DNA of 64,000 nt. Origin: JBAMOY01 sp037071015 (GTDB taxonomy: Bacteria > Bacillota_I > Bacilli_A > RF39 > UBA660). Both the position numbers and the translations under genes were made by a program. The notes beneath the pieces are model-generated. The model had not been told where the DNA came from. It saw nothing but the letters and a program-made list of their open reading frames with translations, and made no database searches. The stretch lies in contig JBAMOY010000001.1 of NCBI GenBank assembly GCA_037071015.1, positions 992,001-1,056,000 on the forward strand, in the 5' to 3' direction. Positions 1 through 7,851 of the stretch are shown piece by piece; the stretch's first letter is position 1, and each line of letters begins with the position of its first letter.

Positions 1-1584
1 TGATACATTATCTATCATAATATCACCATTTACCTTTTGATTAGTAAGTATTAAAGTTACTTCTCCACCGTTGGAACCACTAATTCCCCATGAATCTGCT
101 TTAGCTCTTAAAAAATTACCATTATTATCATTATTTATAATCGTATTATTTGTTAAACTAATTGTTGAAGAAGTATTTGTTACATAGAAAGTATCTCCAT
201 TATTAGTTGTTATTTTACTATTTTTAGCAGTAAATGATGAATTCCCAGTGTCGGCATCTCCTGACATTGATTGATATAAGAATATATTTTTATACGTTGT
301 TGATAATCCATTTAGTTTAGTATTACTAGCTGTTAAATCACAGTTTTCAATAACTACAGAATTTTTACCTTCTACTACTATTCCTTCTGCCACTTTTGAA
401 ATAAGATTAGCATTTTTTACAGTTATTTCCGCTGTTGAATATATTGTTGGTGAACCACTTCCCTCTGTTGTATAAGTACCTCCATCAACATTTACAGTTC
501 CGCCGCCACGATCAGATCTTATAGCGGCGCTTGATATTCCGCTAGTTGTAATAGTTAAATTATATGCATTAGTTTTTCCACCACCCGTAGTCATAATTCC
601 ACCCGAATTATCTTTTTTTGTTGTTATAGTAGAATCACTTATATTAATAGTTGTTCCGTCTGATGTAGTATTATTAGTTGTAGCACTTCCTCCATAACTA
701 AATACACCATTAGCACCAGTTGCATTTGTTGTTATGTTTAAATTTTTTAGGCTTAAAGTTGCTCCTGATGTAGCCAATATTGCTGAATTTATTCCATAAA
801 AACTTGTATTATCCCCTCCATCAGAGTCTCCTGTTTTATCTACCCGAACATTTTCAATTGACACCTCTATATCGCCTTGCACTAATATTGCATTTTCATC
901 AGCTTCACTTGAAACGTATTCACCACTTGTAAGAGATGTATCTTCAGTTATTTCCTTTACTCCTGAATATGAAATATTAGCATTGTTTTCATTCATACCA
1001 TTTTGCATCATTTGATTATTGGTTGTTGAACTGAAAACATTGTTAGTCAAATAAACTTCTGTAAATGTTAAGCCACCTGTTATAAGAACAATACTTAGTA
1101 TATATATCGTTATTTTATCACTTGAAGAAAAGGTTTCTGTAAATTTTTTCTTATTAAATCTTGACATTATCAAGTACATAGTTAATAAAGATATTCCTAA
1201 ACCTTGAACTACTAATAACACATAATAAACGGTTGATATATTTGATGACGAATTCTGATTATTCATATTTGGCATACCATTTTCATTTGGCTTATTCATC
1301 ATCTCATTTTCATCTGAATTATTTGCTATTTCTGGTGGTTCGCCTAGGTTTGAATTCGAAGTAATATCAGATTCATCATCAGGTTTTTCTGGTGGTTCTT
1401 CCATATTAGAATTATCGTTAATTTCTCCGCCTGGCTTTTCTGGGGGAGTTAACCCAGTTCCTTGTATCATCATATCATCAGTATTGTTACTATTATTTAT
1501 AGCAAAATATATTGTAAAACAACTTGCTGCAATCAATATTACAATCAAAGCTCCCATCAAAAAATTTTTCAATTTTCTTGGCAT
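1..1584 (-). CDS. Membrane-anchored repeat-rich surface protein (carbohydrate-binding/beta-helix-like), C-terminus beyond window
   Basis: Open frame of 528 codons running off the left edge. The ATG at 1584-1582 follows GGAGG at good spacing. A TM segment at about 8-29 leads into a Pro/Glu/Asn-rich linker with three PPE-type repeats (47-100) and Met/Asn-rich stretches; two further TM segments lie at about 119-140 and 157-176. From about 185 on comes a long Ser/Thr/Asn/Gly-rich region with recurring motifs of the type (I/L)xI(T/S)(T/N)N.G, as in right-handed beta-helix or DUF4353 carbohydrate-binding proteins of gut Firmicutes. Probably exported, displayed on the cell surface and followed by tRNA-Leu only upstream. 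Family assignment is from pattern; the missing C-terminus could hold an anchor or another domain. Confidence 0.75.
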   Translation of the reverse strand, partial: MPRKLKNFLMGALIVILIAASCFTIYFAINNSNNTDDMMIQGTGLTPPEKPGGEINDNSNMEEPPEKPDDESDITSNSNLGEPPEIANNSDENEMMNKPNENGMPNMNNQNSSSNISTVYYVLLVVQGLGISLLTMYLIMSRFNKKKFTETFSSSDKITIYILSIVLITGGLTFTEVYLTNNVFSSTTNNQMMQNGMNENNANISYSGVKEITEDTSLTSGEYVSSEADENAILVQGDIEVSIENVRVDKTGDSDGGDNTSFYGINSAILATSGATLSLKNLNITTNATGANGVFSYGGSATTNNTTSDGTTINISDSTITTKKDNSGGIMTTGGGKTNAYNLTITTSGISSAAIRSDRGGGTVNVDGGTYTTEGSGSPTIYSTAEITVKNANLISKVAEGIVVEGKNSVVIENCDLTASNTKLNGLSTTYKNIFLYQSMSGDADTGNSSFTAKNSKITTNNGDTFYVTNTSSTISLTNNTIINNDNNGNFLRAKADSWGISGSNGGEVTLILTNQKVNGDIMIDNVS

Positions 1585-1767
1585 ATTAAAATTCCTCCAA
1601 TTTCTCAATATTTTAATAAGACAATATTCAATCAAAATTAAATATATATTATAAGTATAAACAAAAAATGTGAATATAATGTGAAATTTTGCAATTTATT
1701 ATAATTTAATTTTCAAATTCTAACCCTTATTTTACTATTTGCATCATTGACCAAACCCTTTTCAAGC

Positions 1768-1800
1768 ATAAAAAAAAGGTTAACCAAAGTTAACCTTTCA
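1768..1800 (-). terminator. Rho-independent terminator after tRNA-Leu
   Basis: Ten-base arms AAAGGTTAAC / GTTAACCTTT (1775-1784 and 1789-1798) around CAAA. On the minus strand the stem is followed by a run of T. It lies directly 3' of the tRNA-Leu gene. Confidence 0.8.
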
Positions 1801-1835
1801 CATATTCAAGTCGATTAGTTCGACTAATTTCCCAA

Positions 1836-1922
1836 TGGTGCCTGTGGTCGGACTCGAACCGACACGGTATCGCTACCATTGGATTTTGAGTCCAACGCGT
1901 CTACCAATTCCACCACACAGGC
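1836..1922 (-). tRNA. tRNA-Leu(CAA)
   Basis: Cloverleaf with acceptor GCCTGTG/CACAGGC, a long variable arm typical of Leu, anticodon loop CTCAAAA (anticodon CAA), normal T-loop TTCGAGT and encoded CCA. Confidence 0.95.
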
Positions 1923-1934
1923 ATTTAACGGAAC

Positions 1935-2492
1935 CTATTGTTCCTTATATTTTGATTCAAACAAATTAGTTTCCGTTTGTTCATCATCATTTAATTTAAT
2001 TTCTGGTAATTCCTCAATTGAAGAAAGACCAAAATGATCTAAAAATTGATCAGTAACACCATATAAAATTGGACGCCCCGGTAATTCTGATCTACCTACT
2101 TCTTTAATTAAATCACAGGAAACCAATTTTCTGATAGAATGAGCACTACCCACTCCTCTTATTTCATCCACCATCGTTCTGGTTACAGGTTCATTATACG
2201 CTACTATAGCTAAAGTTTCAAGAGCTGATTGACTTAAAATATTATTTTCTTCATCTTCTAATAATTTCTTACAATAATCATGATATTGTTTTTTTGTAAC
2301 TAATTTAAATTTGTTACCTAAATATTCAAGATTAATGCCACGATTATCATTGCTATAAGTCTTTCGTAAGTTTTCGATAATGTCATTAATATCGTTTTCA
2401 TCTATTTCCAATATATTACTTATTTGTTGATAGGACAAACCATCTTCACCAACAATAAACAACATACCCTCTAACACTGCTTCTAAATTCAT
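1935..2492 (-). CDS. scpB: Segregation and condensation protein B
   Basis: 185 residues, usual ScpB length. ScpB is the winged-helix kleisin-associated subunit of the SMC-ScpAB condensin, which organises and segregates the nucleoid. Visible family features: N-terminal LEGMLFIVGEDGL segment and the conserved ALETLAIVAYNEPVTR and IRGVGSAHSIRKL stretches, followed by GRPILYGVT. Its ATG overlaps the scpA stop by one base (TAATG), so the pair is translationally coupled. The acidic tail after about 160 is poorly conserved in general. Confidence 0.96.
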   Translation of the reverse strand: MNLEAVLEGMLFIVGEDGLSYQQISNILEIDENDINDIIENLRKTYSNDNRGINLEYLGNKFKLVTKKQYHDYCKKLLEDEENNILSQSALETLAIVAYNEPVTRTMVDEIRGVGSAHSIRKLVSCDLIKEVGRSELPGRPILYGVTDQFLDHFGLSSIEELPEIKLNDDEQTETNLFESKYKEQ

Positions 2493-3211
2493 TATTTCAC
2501 CTCTTTTAATCGTAAAATAATATCACCAAAGTTTTTGTCTTGATTAATATATATATCTTGCTTTTTTACCAAATCTAATATAGCTAGAAAAGTTACGACT
2601 ACATATTCCTTCGTCACAATTTCGAATAAGTCTTCAAATTTAGCATTTTCTTTATTTTTTAAGATGTTTTTAATCTCCAAACTGCGTTTAGCAACCGAAT
2701 ACTCTTTATTCGTTATTTTAGTTACTAGTGGTTTTTCCATTTCACGACGGTCTAAAAACTTTTGAAATGCCTCTAATAAGTCATTAATACTTAGGTTTTC
2801 ATCAATCTTGGAAATATTAACGTCATCGATTATAGAATAACTTGGCAACTTTGTGAAAACCTCGTTGCGCTGTTCCTCTAACTGTTTAAAATCCTTAGTT
2901 AATTCTTTATACTTTTTATACTCAAGTAAACGATTTATCAATTCTTCTTTTGGGTCTTCCAAAATTTCATCGTTATCATTAATATTGGGCAATAAAATTC
3001 GTGACTTAATTTCAATTAATTCAGCAGCCATAACTAAATATGAACTAGCGATATCTAGATTTAATTGTTCCATCTTATGAATGTAATCTAAATACTGCTT
3101 GGTAACCACTTCAATATTTAAATCACATATATCAATATCTTGTTCTTTAATCAAATGTAAAAGTAAATCTAGGGGTCCATCAAATTGTGGTAACGTTACA
3201 ACATAATCCAT
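2492..3211 (-). CDS. scpA: Segregation and condensation protein A (kleisin)
   Basis: 239 residues. The N-terminus carries the hallmark FDGPLDLLLHLIKEQDIDICD, which binds the SMC head-proximal coiled coil; the C-terminal winged helix (about 195-239, VTFLAILDLVKKQ) binds the other head. It bridges the SMC dimer and holds ScpB. First gene of a two-gene operon with scpB, one-base overlap. ScpA and ScpB are commonly found together in Bacillota. No anomalies seen. Confidence 0.97.
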   Translation of the reverse strand: MDYVVTLPQFDGPLDLLLHLIKEQDIDICDLNIEVVTKQYLDYIHKMEQLNLDIASSYLVMAAELIEIKSRILLPNINDNDEILEDPKEELINRLLEYKKYKELTKDFKQLEEQRNEVFTKLPSYSIIDDVNISKIDENLSINDLLEAFQKFLDRREMEKPLVTKITNKEYSVAKRSLEIKNILKNKENAKFEDLFEIVTKEYVVVTFLAILDLVKKQDIYINQDKNFGDIILRLKEVK

Positions 3212-3282
3212 TTTATCACCGCCAAGTAAATATATTATATCATAAAAATTCTTGATGTGATATAATATATCTAGGTGTTTAT

Positions 3283-3585
3283 ATGAAAAAATTTACAATG
3301 AAAGATGAAAATTTTGTCTGTGATAATTGCCACCATATGGTTGAGAAACTAAACTATACAGCCCGTGATCATTGTCCTAGATGTCTTTACTCTAAACATG
3401 TCGATATTAATCCTGGTGACAGACAAAACAAATGTTTAGGATTATTAGTGCCTATCGGTATAGAAAAATTTAAATCTACTTATAAAATAATATATCGTTG
3501 TACTAAATGTAGTCAAATACACAAAAACATTATGGCTAAAGACGATAATATGGATAAAATTATTCAACTATCAATACAACAATAA
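3283..3585 (+). CDS. RNHCP-domain zinc-ribbon protein
   Basis: 100 residues. Contains the RNHCP family layout: FVCDNCHHMV, then RDHCPRCLYSKHVD and NPGDRQNKCLGLLVP, then a second CxxC pair (RCTKCSQIHKN). Here the name motif reads RDHCP rather than RNHCP. Four CxxC-type pairs suggest one or two zinc sites. The biochemical role of the family is unknown. A -10-like TATAAT lies about 20 bases before the start, and the gene ends at a bidirectional hairpin. Confidence 0.85.
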   Translation: MKKFTMKDENFVCDNCHHMVEKLNYTARDHCPRCLYSKHVDINPGDRQNKCLGLLVPIGIEKFKSTYKIIYRCTKCSQIHKNIMAKDDNMDKIIQLSIQQ

Positions 3586-3612
3586 AGAGACTTCAAATGA
3601 AGTCTCTTTTTA
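3585..3612. terminator. Bidirectional terminator between convergent genes
   Basis: AAGAGACTTC / GAAGTCTCTT stem with AAAT loop and T-runs on both strands; serves the RNHCP gene (plus) and the tail-anchored protein (minus). Confidence 0.85.
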
Positions 3613-3927
3613 TATTCCTGTTAAAAGTTCACTAAGTTTTGGTAAAAACAAAATAAATAAGAATAAAAAGATAAATAAAATAATAATAGGAATTAATGAG
3701 TTATTTTTCTTTTTTTCTTTAACATCTTCCTTTTGTTCAGGTTCCACTGTTTTTAGAACTTGGGCTTGCGGATTATTATTTACATCAGTAGGAATACTAT
3801 TATTAATGTCATCCACCGGTATTGTAACCTCAGCATTAGTATTATCTGTTGTATTCAAAGGTTGTTTATTATTTTCAATATCAATTGTCTCAATATCGTT
3901 CAATTCATTGTTATTATTAGTGTCCAT
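3610..3927 (-). CDS. Hypothetical tail-anchored membrane protein
   Basis: 105 residues, no family recognised. Residues 1-60 are hydrophilic and rich in Asn, Asp and Thr; a Lys/Glu patch (about 66-77) precedes one hydrophobic segment (79-98) ending six residues from the C-terminus. This predicts a cytoplasmic N-terminal tail with a C-terminal anchor. An RBS-like GAGGAA precedes the ATG. The layout resembles the larger protein at 17243-18055. Low complexity means homology searches may be uninformative. Confidence 0.6.
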   Translation of the reverse strand: MDTNNNNELNDIETIDIENNKQPLNTTDNTNAEVTIPVDDINNSIPTDVNNNPQAQVLKTVEPEQKEDVKEKKKNNSLIPIIILFIFLFLFILFLPKLSELLTGI

Positions 3928-3990
3928 ATTTTCCTCCTATTCTTTTACCATACCAAAATTATATCACATTAATTAAAAAATTCCAATTTG

Positions 3991-4875
3991 TTATTTTACA
4001 ATGTAAACTTTTTCACCGGCATATAGTTTAATTGCATACATATCATCTTTAGGCGCTGTGAAAATTAATTCTCCTTCACAAGGTTTAACGGTATTATTGT
4101 CAGAACTATCATCACCAGCCTGATTAGAATTATCACTTTGATTACTAATCAAGTATAACTTAGCCCAAGATGGATCGTATGCTATCCAATTATCACTACC
4201 AATCATATACCAAGTATAACTACCATTTTTAGAACTATCTAAAATATTATAAATTCCCTTATTAACATAACCTAAAATAGTTCCATTGGGGCTTTTCCGA
4301 CAACGCAAATCATTCACCATTACCTCTATTTGATTTTTCTTATTGTCTCTAGAAACTGGCATACCAATAATATTCACCCAAGCATAACCACCATTGTTTT
4401 TCACTTCTGTATTAGATACATAGAAAGCTTTGACAGGATGAACACCATTATTTATTGTCCAATTACCATAACTATTTTCATACCAGCCGCTGCCAGTAAA
4501 TTTGCCCTTACCTACTTCTACATGGACATGTACCCCTGTAGCATTACCAGCATTTCCTTGACGGTAATATACTTCTCCTTGTTTAATAATTTTACCAACA
4601 TACAAATCACTAACATTATTATCATGCCCTGTCATTACGGTCATATAATCAACACTACCATCAGCCCAAGCGACTTTTTCGTTACTCTCTAGCCATACAA
4701 AATTTCCGCTTTTTGTATATATTTTTTTTATTGTTCCCGTAAATGGAGCATATACATCTAGTGCTGTACCGTTTTTAGTTCCATAATCGATAGCAAATGT
4801 TCCTTGATGTGAATAGCCTCCATTAACACCTTGTGTCTGATTCATATATTTCAGTGGAAAAATAGCTTTTTCCAT
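3991..4875 (-). CDS. M23-like (LytM-fold) peptidase with C-terminal SH3-like domain
   Basis: 294 residues from the ATG at 4875, chosen because GAGGTGAT sits just upstream. The N-terminal half has a LytM-type layout: a His then Asp (SHQGTFAIDYG, H23 and D30), DVYAPFTGTIKKI, and the HVHVEVGKG metal-ligand motif near 125. That predicts a zinc peptidase acting on peptidoglycan cross-bridges. The spacing between first His and Asp is longer than the usual HxxxD. Residues about 190-250 resemble a bacterial SH3 domain (DLRCRKSPNGTILGYVNKG). There is no signal peptide, so export could be phage-like or non-classical. It is preceded by its neighbour's terminator, so it probably has its own promoter. Confidence 0.7.
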   Translation of the reverse strand: MEKAIFPLKYMNQTQGVNGGYSHQGTFAIDYGTKNGTALDVYAPFTGTIKKIYTKSGNFVWLESNEKVAWADGSVDYMTVMTGHDNNVSDLYVGKIIKQGEVYYRQGNAGNATGVHVHVEVGKGKFTGSGWYENSYGNWTINNGVHPVKAFYVSNTEVKNNGGYAWVNIIGMPVSRDNKKNQIEVMVNDLRCRKSPNGTILGYVNKGIYNILDSSKNGSYTWYMIGSDNWIAYDPSWAKLYLISNQSDNSNQAGDDSSDNNTVKPCEGELIFTAPKDDMYAIKLYAGEKVYIVK

Positions 4876-4902
4876 AACTATCACCTCTATTATTAAGATA
4901 TG

Positions 4903-4932
4903 CAAAAAAAAGGTAGATGCTCAAGCATCTAC
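4903..4932 (-). terminator. Terminator with the upstream gene's stop codon in its loop
   Basis: GTAGATGC / GCATCTAC arms around TTGA, followed on the minus strand by eight T. The TGA stop of the lipoprotein gene (4921-4923) lies in the loop. Confidence 0.9.
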
Positions 4933-5400
4933 ACATACATATCCCTTACTTTGTAAATAATTCCGATAGTCTGTTTTTACAACTTTATTATCATTTATTA
5001 TGGAAGCAAAATCTGAATCTATCAACTTATCTAAATTTTTTGTATTAAATTCAATTATTAAACTCGAGACCAAATCAAGCCCTATTTTATTTATATCATA
5101 GGTGAAAATTAAACCAGCTTGCTCCATACTTTGTTTTTCTTTTTCTAAACTCTGAAACATTTTATCTACATCGACATCTTCCCATTTAGCACTGTAGACG
5201 TTTTTTTGATTAACGGTTGTTATAAAATCATCTTTAGTGTAAACCTCTATCGAACTATTGACATCATATAACTCTAAAGCGTAATTACTTTGACACCGTA
5301 AAGACATTTTTGCTTGATCATCCACCAACATCTCACATCCAGTAAAAAGCATTAGCAATGTAAATACAACAACTATGAACCACTGTTTTTTATTCTTCAA
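4921..5400 (-). CDS. YehR/DUF1307-like lipoprotein
   Basis: 159 residues. Signal peptide with lipobox LFTGC (Cys 22), so a lipid-anchored extracellular protein. After the anchor it has a LRCQS segment and ends KGYVCVDA, a cysteine pair at the two ends of the mature domain. The same plan is found in the lipoproteins at 20358-20783 and 33008-33469, which together look like paralogs of the YehR family (function unknown). It ends with TGA inside a terminator loop. Family call is by pattern and moderately sure. Confidence 0.65.
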   Translation of the reverse strand: MKNKKQWFIVVVFTLLMLFTGCEMLVDDQAKMSLRCQSNYALELYDVNSSIEVYTKDDFITTVNQKNVYSAKWEDVDVDKMFQSLEKEKQSMEQAGLIFTYDINKIGLDLVSSLIIEFNTKNLDKLIDSDFASIINDNKVVKTDYRNYLQSKGYVCVDA

Positions 5401-5412
5401 ATTAGTTACCTT

Positions 5413-5916
5413 TTAATCAAACAAGCTATCAAATATCCTGCGATCTGTTTCTTCATAAATAAAATATTTCGTGTCAGAAAATTCTATTTCATAATAGTCA
5501 TCAGAATCTCTATCTAAATCTTTAGCATTACTAGTATTTAAAAAACTATATTTGTATGGGTTATTGTAAATCTTCGTAATATTCTTTTGATAATTTTTTA
5601 ATTCAGTTTCATTTAAATATAAATTAGCTTCTTTATAGATAATAATTTGTGGCTCTCCTTCACGAGCATCATCCTGAGTGGCTACCTTATACCTAGTTGT
5701 TGTCTTATCAGAAAAATTAAATCTAACATAATAATAATTATTATTATCTTTATCGTCAAGTTGTCTTTTTTTAACTATTACTACATCGTTGAAGGCATTT
5801 TCTTCAACTTTTTCGATTGGTTCAACATCATCCTTCATATTATAAATTAAATAGCAACCAACCACAAACAATCCAGCTATAACTAAACCTAATAACATCT
5901 TCAATTTTCTTTTCAT
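5413..5916 (-). CDS. Hypothetical protein with N-terminal membrane anchor
   Basis: About 167 residues from the ATG at 5916; GAGG nine bases upstream favours this over the ATG five codons earlier. One hydrophobic segment near residues 7-25 (MLLGLVIAGLFVVGCYLIY) acts as anchor or uncleaved signal; VGC is not a good lipobox because hydrophobic sequence continues. The extracellular part is Asp/Asn/Tyr-rich with no family recognised. Followed after 12 bases by the lipoprotein at 4921-5400, so probably co-transcribed. Confidence 0.65.
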   Translation of the reverse strand: MKRKLKMLLGLVIAGLFVVGCYLIYNMKDDVEPIEKVEENAFNDVVIVKKRQLDDKDNNNYYYVRFNFSDKTTTRYKVATQDDAREGEPQIIIYKEANLYLNETELKNYQKNITKIYNNPYKYSFLNTSNAKDLDRDSDDYYEIEFSDTKYFIYEETDRRIFDSLFD

Positions 5917-6015
5917 ATAACTCATCCTCACTGTTTATAAATTATAGCATGGTTAAAATCAAAAGTAAACTTTTCTGGTCGTTAGACCATCAAAAAAGAT
6001 TTAACTTTTAATTAG

Positions 6016-7851
6016 TTAAACCTCTTCAAATTGTGAATTATATAATTTGGCATAAAAACCATTCTTTTTTAATAATTCATCATGATTACCTGTTTCTACA
6101 ATATCACCATCTCGCATAACTAAAATTAAATCAGCATCTCTAATCGTTGATAGACGATGAGCAATAATAAAGCTAGTTCTTCCTTCCATCAGTTTATCCA
6201 TTGCTTTTTGAATTAAAATTTCAGTTCTAGTATCGACACTACTTGTCGCTTCATCGAGAATTAAAATCTTTGGATCTGCTAAAATAGCACGAGCAATTGT
6301 CAACAATTGTTTTTGACCTTGTGATATATTACTTGTTTCCTCATTTATTTGCATATCATAGCTGTCTGGTAATGTTTGAATAAAGTGATGAACATGAGCA
6401 GCTTTAGCAGCCTCAATAACCTCATCATCGCTAGCATCTAAACGCCCATAACGTAAATTATCCATTACTGTTCCATTAAATAACCATGTATCTTGTAAGA
6501 CCATACCAAAAGTACGACGTAATTCTTGGCGATTAAACTTTTTAATATTATGATTATCAATTAATATTTCACCATCGTTTATATCATAAAAACGCATCAA
6601 TAATTTAACCATAGTCGTTTTCCCAGCTCCCGTTGGTCCTACAATAGCTATTTTCTGACCCTGCTGCACTTTAGCACTAAAATCATGAATAATTATGTTA
6701 TCATCATTGTAACCAAATTTAACATGTTTGAATTCAACATCACCTTTAATATTTTTCACTGATAATGCATTCTTAATGCTCGCTGGTTCTTCTTTTTCAT
6801 CTAAAAACTCAAAGACACGTTCAGCAGAAGCAATCATAGATTGAATCATATTAGAAACTTGAGCTAGTTGGGCAATCGGATTAGTAAATTGTCGCGTATA
6901 TTGAATAAAAGATTGAATATTACCAACCGTTATTTTACCAATAATAGCTAAATAACCACCAACAATAGCCACTAATACATAACCCAGATTACCAATAAAA
7001 TTCATAATAGGATGCATCAATCCTGATAAAAACTGACTCTTCCAAGCTGAATCATATAATTTTTCATTATCTTCCTCAAATTCGTTAATTTTTTTCGCTT
7101 CAGCATTAAATACTTTGATAACTGTATGACCAGATAGCATTTCTTCAACTTCGCCATTAACTTGACCTAAGTATTCTTGTTGATTTTTAAAGTAAACCTG
7201 ACTCTTTTTAACAATTAACATAACAATGACCGAAGAAATAGGTAGAATTAGCACTGCGATTAACGTCATAATCCAATTAATTGATAGCATCATCACTAAA
7301 ATTCCTATTACCGTTACAATTGACGTTATCAATTGTGTAGCACTCTGATTTAAACTTTGTGATAAAGTATCAACATCGTTTGTAATAACTGACAAAATTT
7401 CACCATGTGTTCTTTTATCAAAATATGACATCGGCAAACGCTTAATTTTTTCAGATATTTGTTTACGAAAATTATAAGTTAATTTCTGCGTAATACCCGA
7501 CATAATAAAGCTTTGAATATATGAGAAAATTGCACTTACTATATATAATCCTAATAAGAATAAAAGGATTTTACCAATCTTAACAAAATTAATGCCTGAA
7601 CCACCTGATATTTTACTAGTAATACCATTAAATAATTCAGTCGTAGCATTACCTAGAATTTTAGGACCAACAATTGAGAAAATGGTACTTCCTACGGCAA
7701 ATACAAATACAATTATTAATGCCCATTTATAACGCAACATATAATTGATTAATTTTTTCAAAGTTCCCTTAAAATCTTTAGCTTTTTCTACACTCATCAT
7801 CGAGCCACGGCCCATAGGTCCATGGTTTCTTTTTTTCGGAGTATTATTCAT
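6016..7851 (-). CDS. ABC exporter half-transporter, subunit with degenerate signature motif
   Basis: 611 residues: six-TM type-IV exporter domain (about 30-330) then nucleotide-binding domain. Walker A GPTGAGKTT, Walker B ILILDEATSSVD with catalytic Glu, and H-loop His (IIAHRLS) are intact, but the signature reads ISQGQ instead of LSGGQ. The partner gene has the reciprocal defect, so one ATP site is canonical and one is degenerate, as in BmrCD, LmrCD and TmrAB heterodimers. Substrate likely a drug, peptide or lipid; not determinable here. Starts inside the end of the upstream partner gene (8-base overlap). Confidence 0.93.
   Translation of the reverse strand: MNNTPKKRNHGPMGRGSMMSVEKAKDFKGTLKKLINYMLRYKWALIIVFVFAVGSTIFSIVGPKILGNATTELFNGITSKISGGSGINFVKIGKILLFLLGLYIVSAIFSYIQSFIMSGITQKLTYNFRKQISEKIKRLPMSYFDKRTHGEILSVITNDVDTLSQSLNQSATQLITSIVTVIGILVMMLSINWIMTLIAVLILPISSVIVMLIVKKSQVYFKNQQEYLGQVNGEVEEMLSGHTVIKVFNAEAKKINEFEEDNEKLYDSAWKSQFLSGLMHPIMNFIGNLGYVLVAIVGGYLAIIGKITVGNIQSFIQYTRQFTNPIAQLAQVSNMIQSMIASAERVFEFLDEKEEPASIKNALSVKNIKGDVEFKHVKFGYNDDNIIIHDFSAKVQQGQKIAIVGPTGAGKTTMVKLLMRFYDINDGEILIDNHNIKKFNRQELRRTFGMVLQDTWLFNGTVMDNLRYGRLDASDDEVIEAAKAAHVHHFIQTLPDSYDMQINEETSNISQGQKQLLTIARAILADPKILILDEATSSVDTRTEILIQKAMDKLMEGRTSFIIAHRLSTIRDADLILVMRDGDIVETGNHDELLKKNGFYAKLYNSQFEEV

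Noticed and set aside
4876..4905. Ten-codon N-terminal extension of the M23-like peptidase
   Set aside because: It overlaps the terminator T-run, and GAGGTGAT marks the later ATG.
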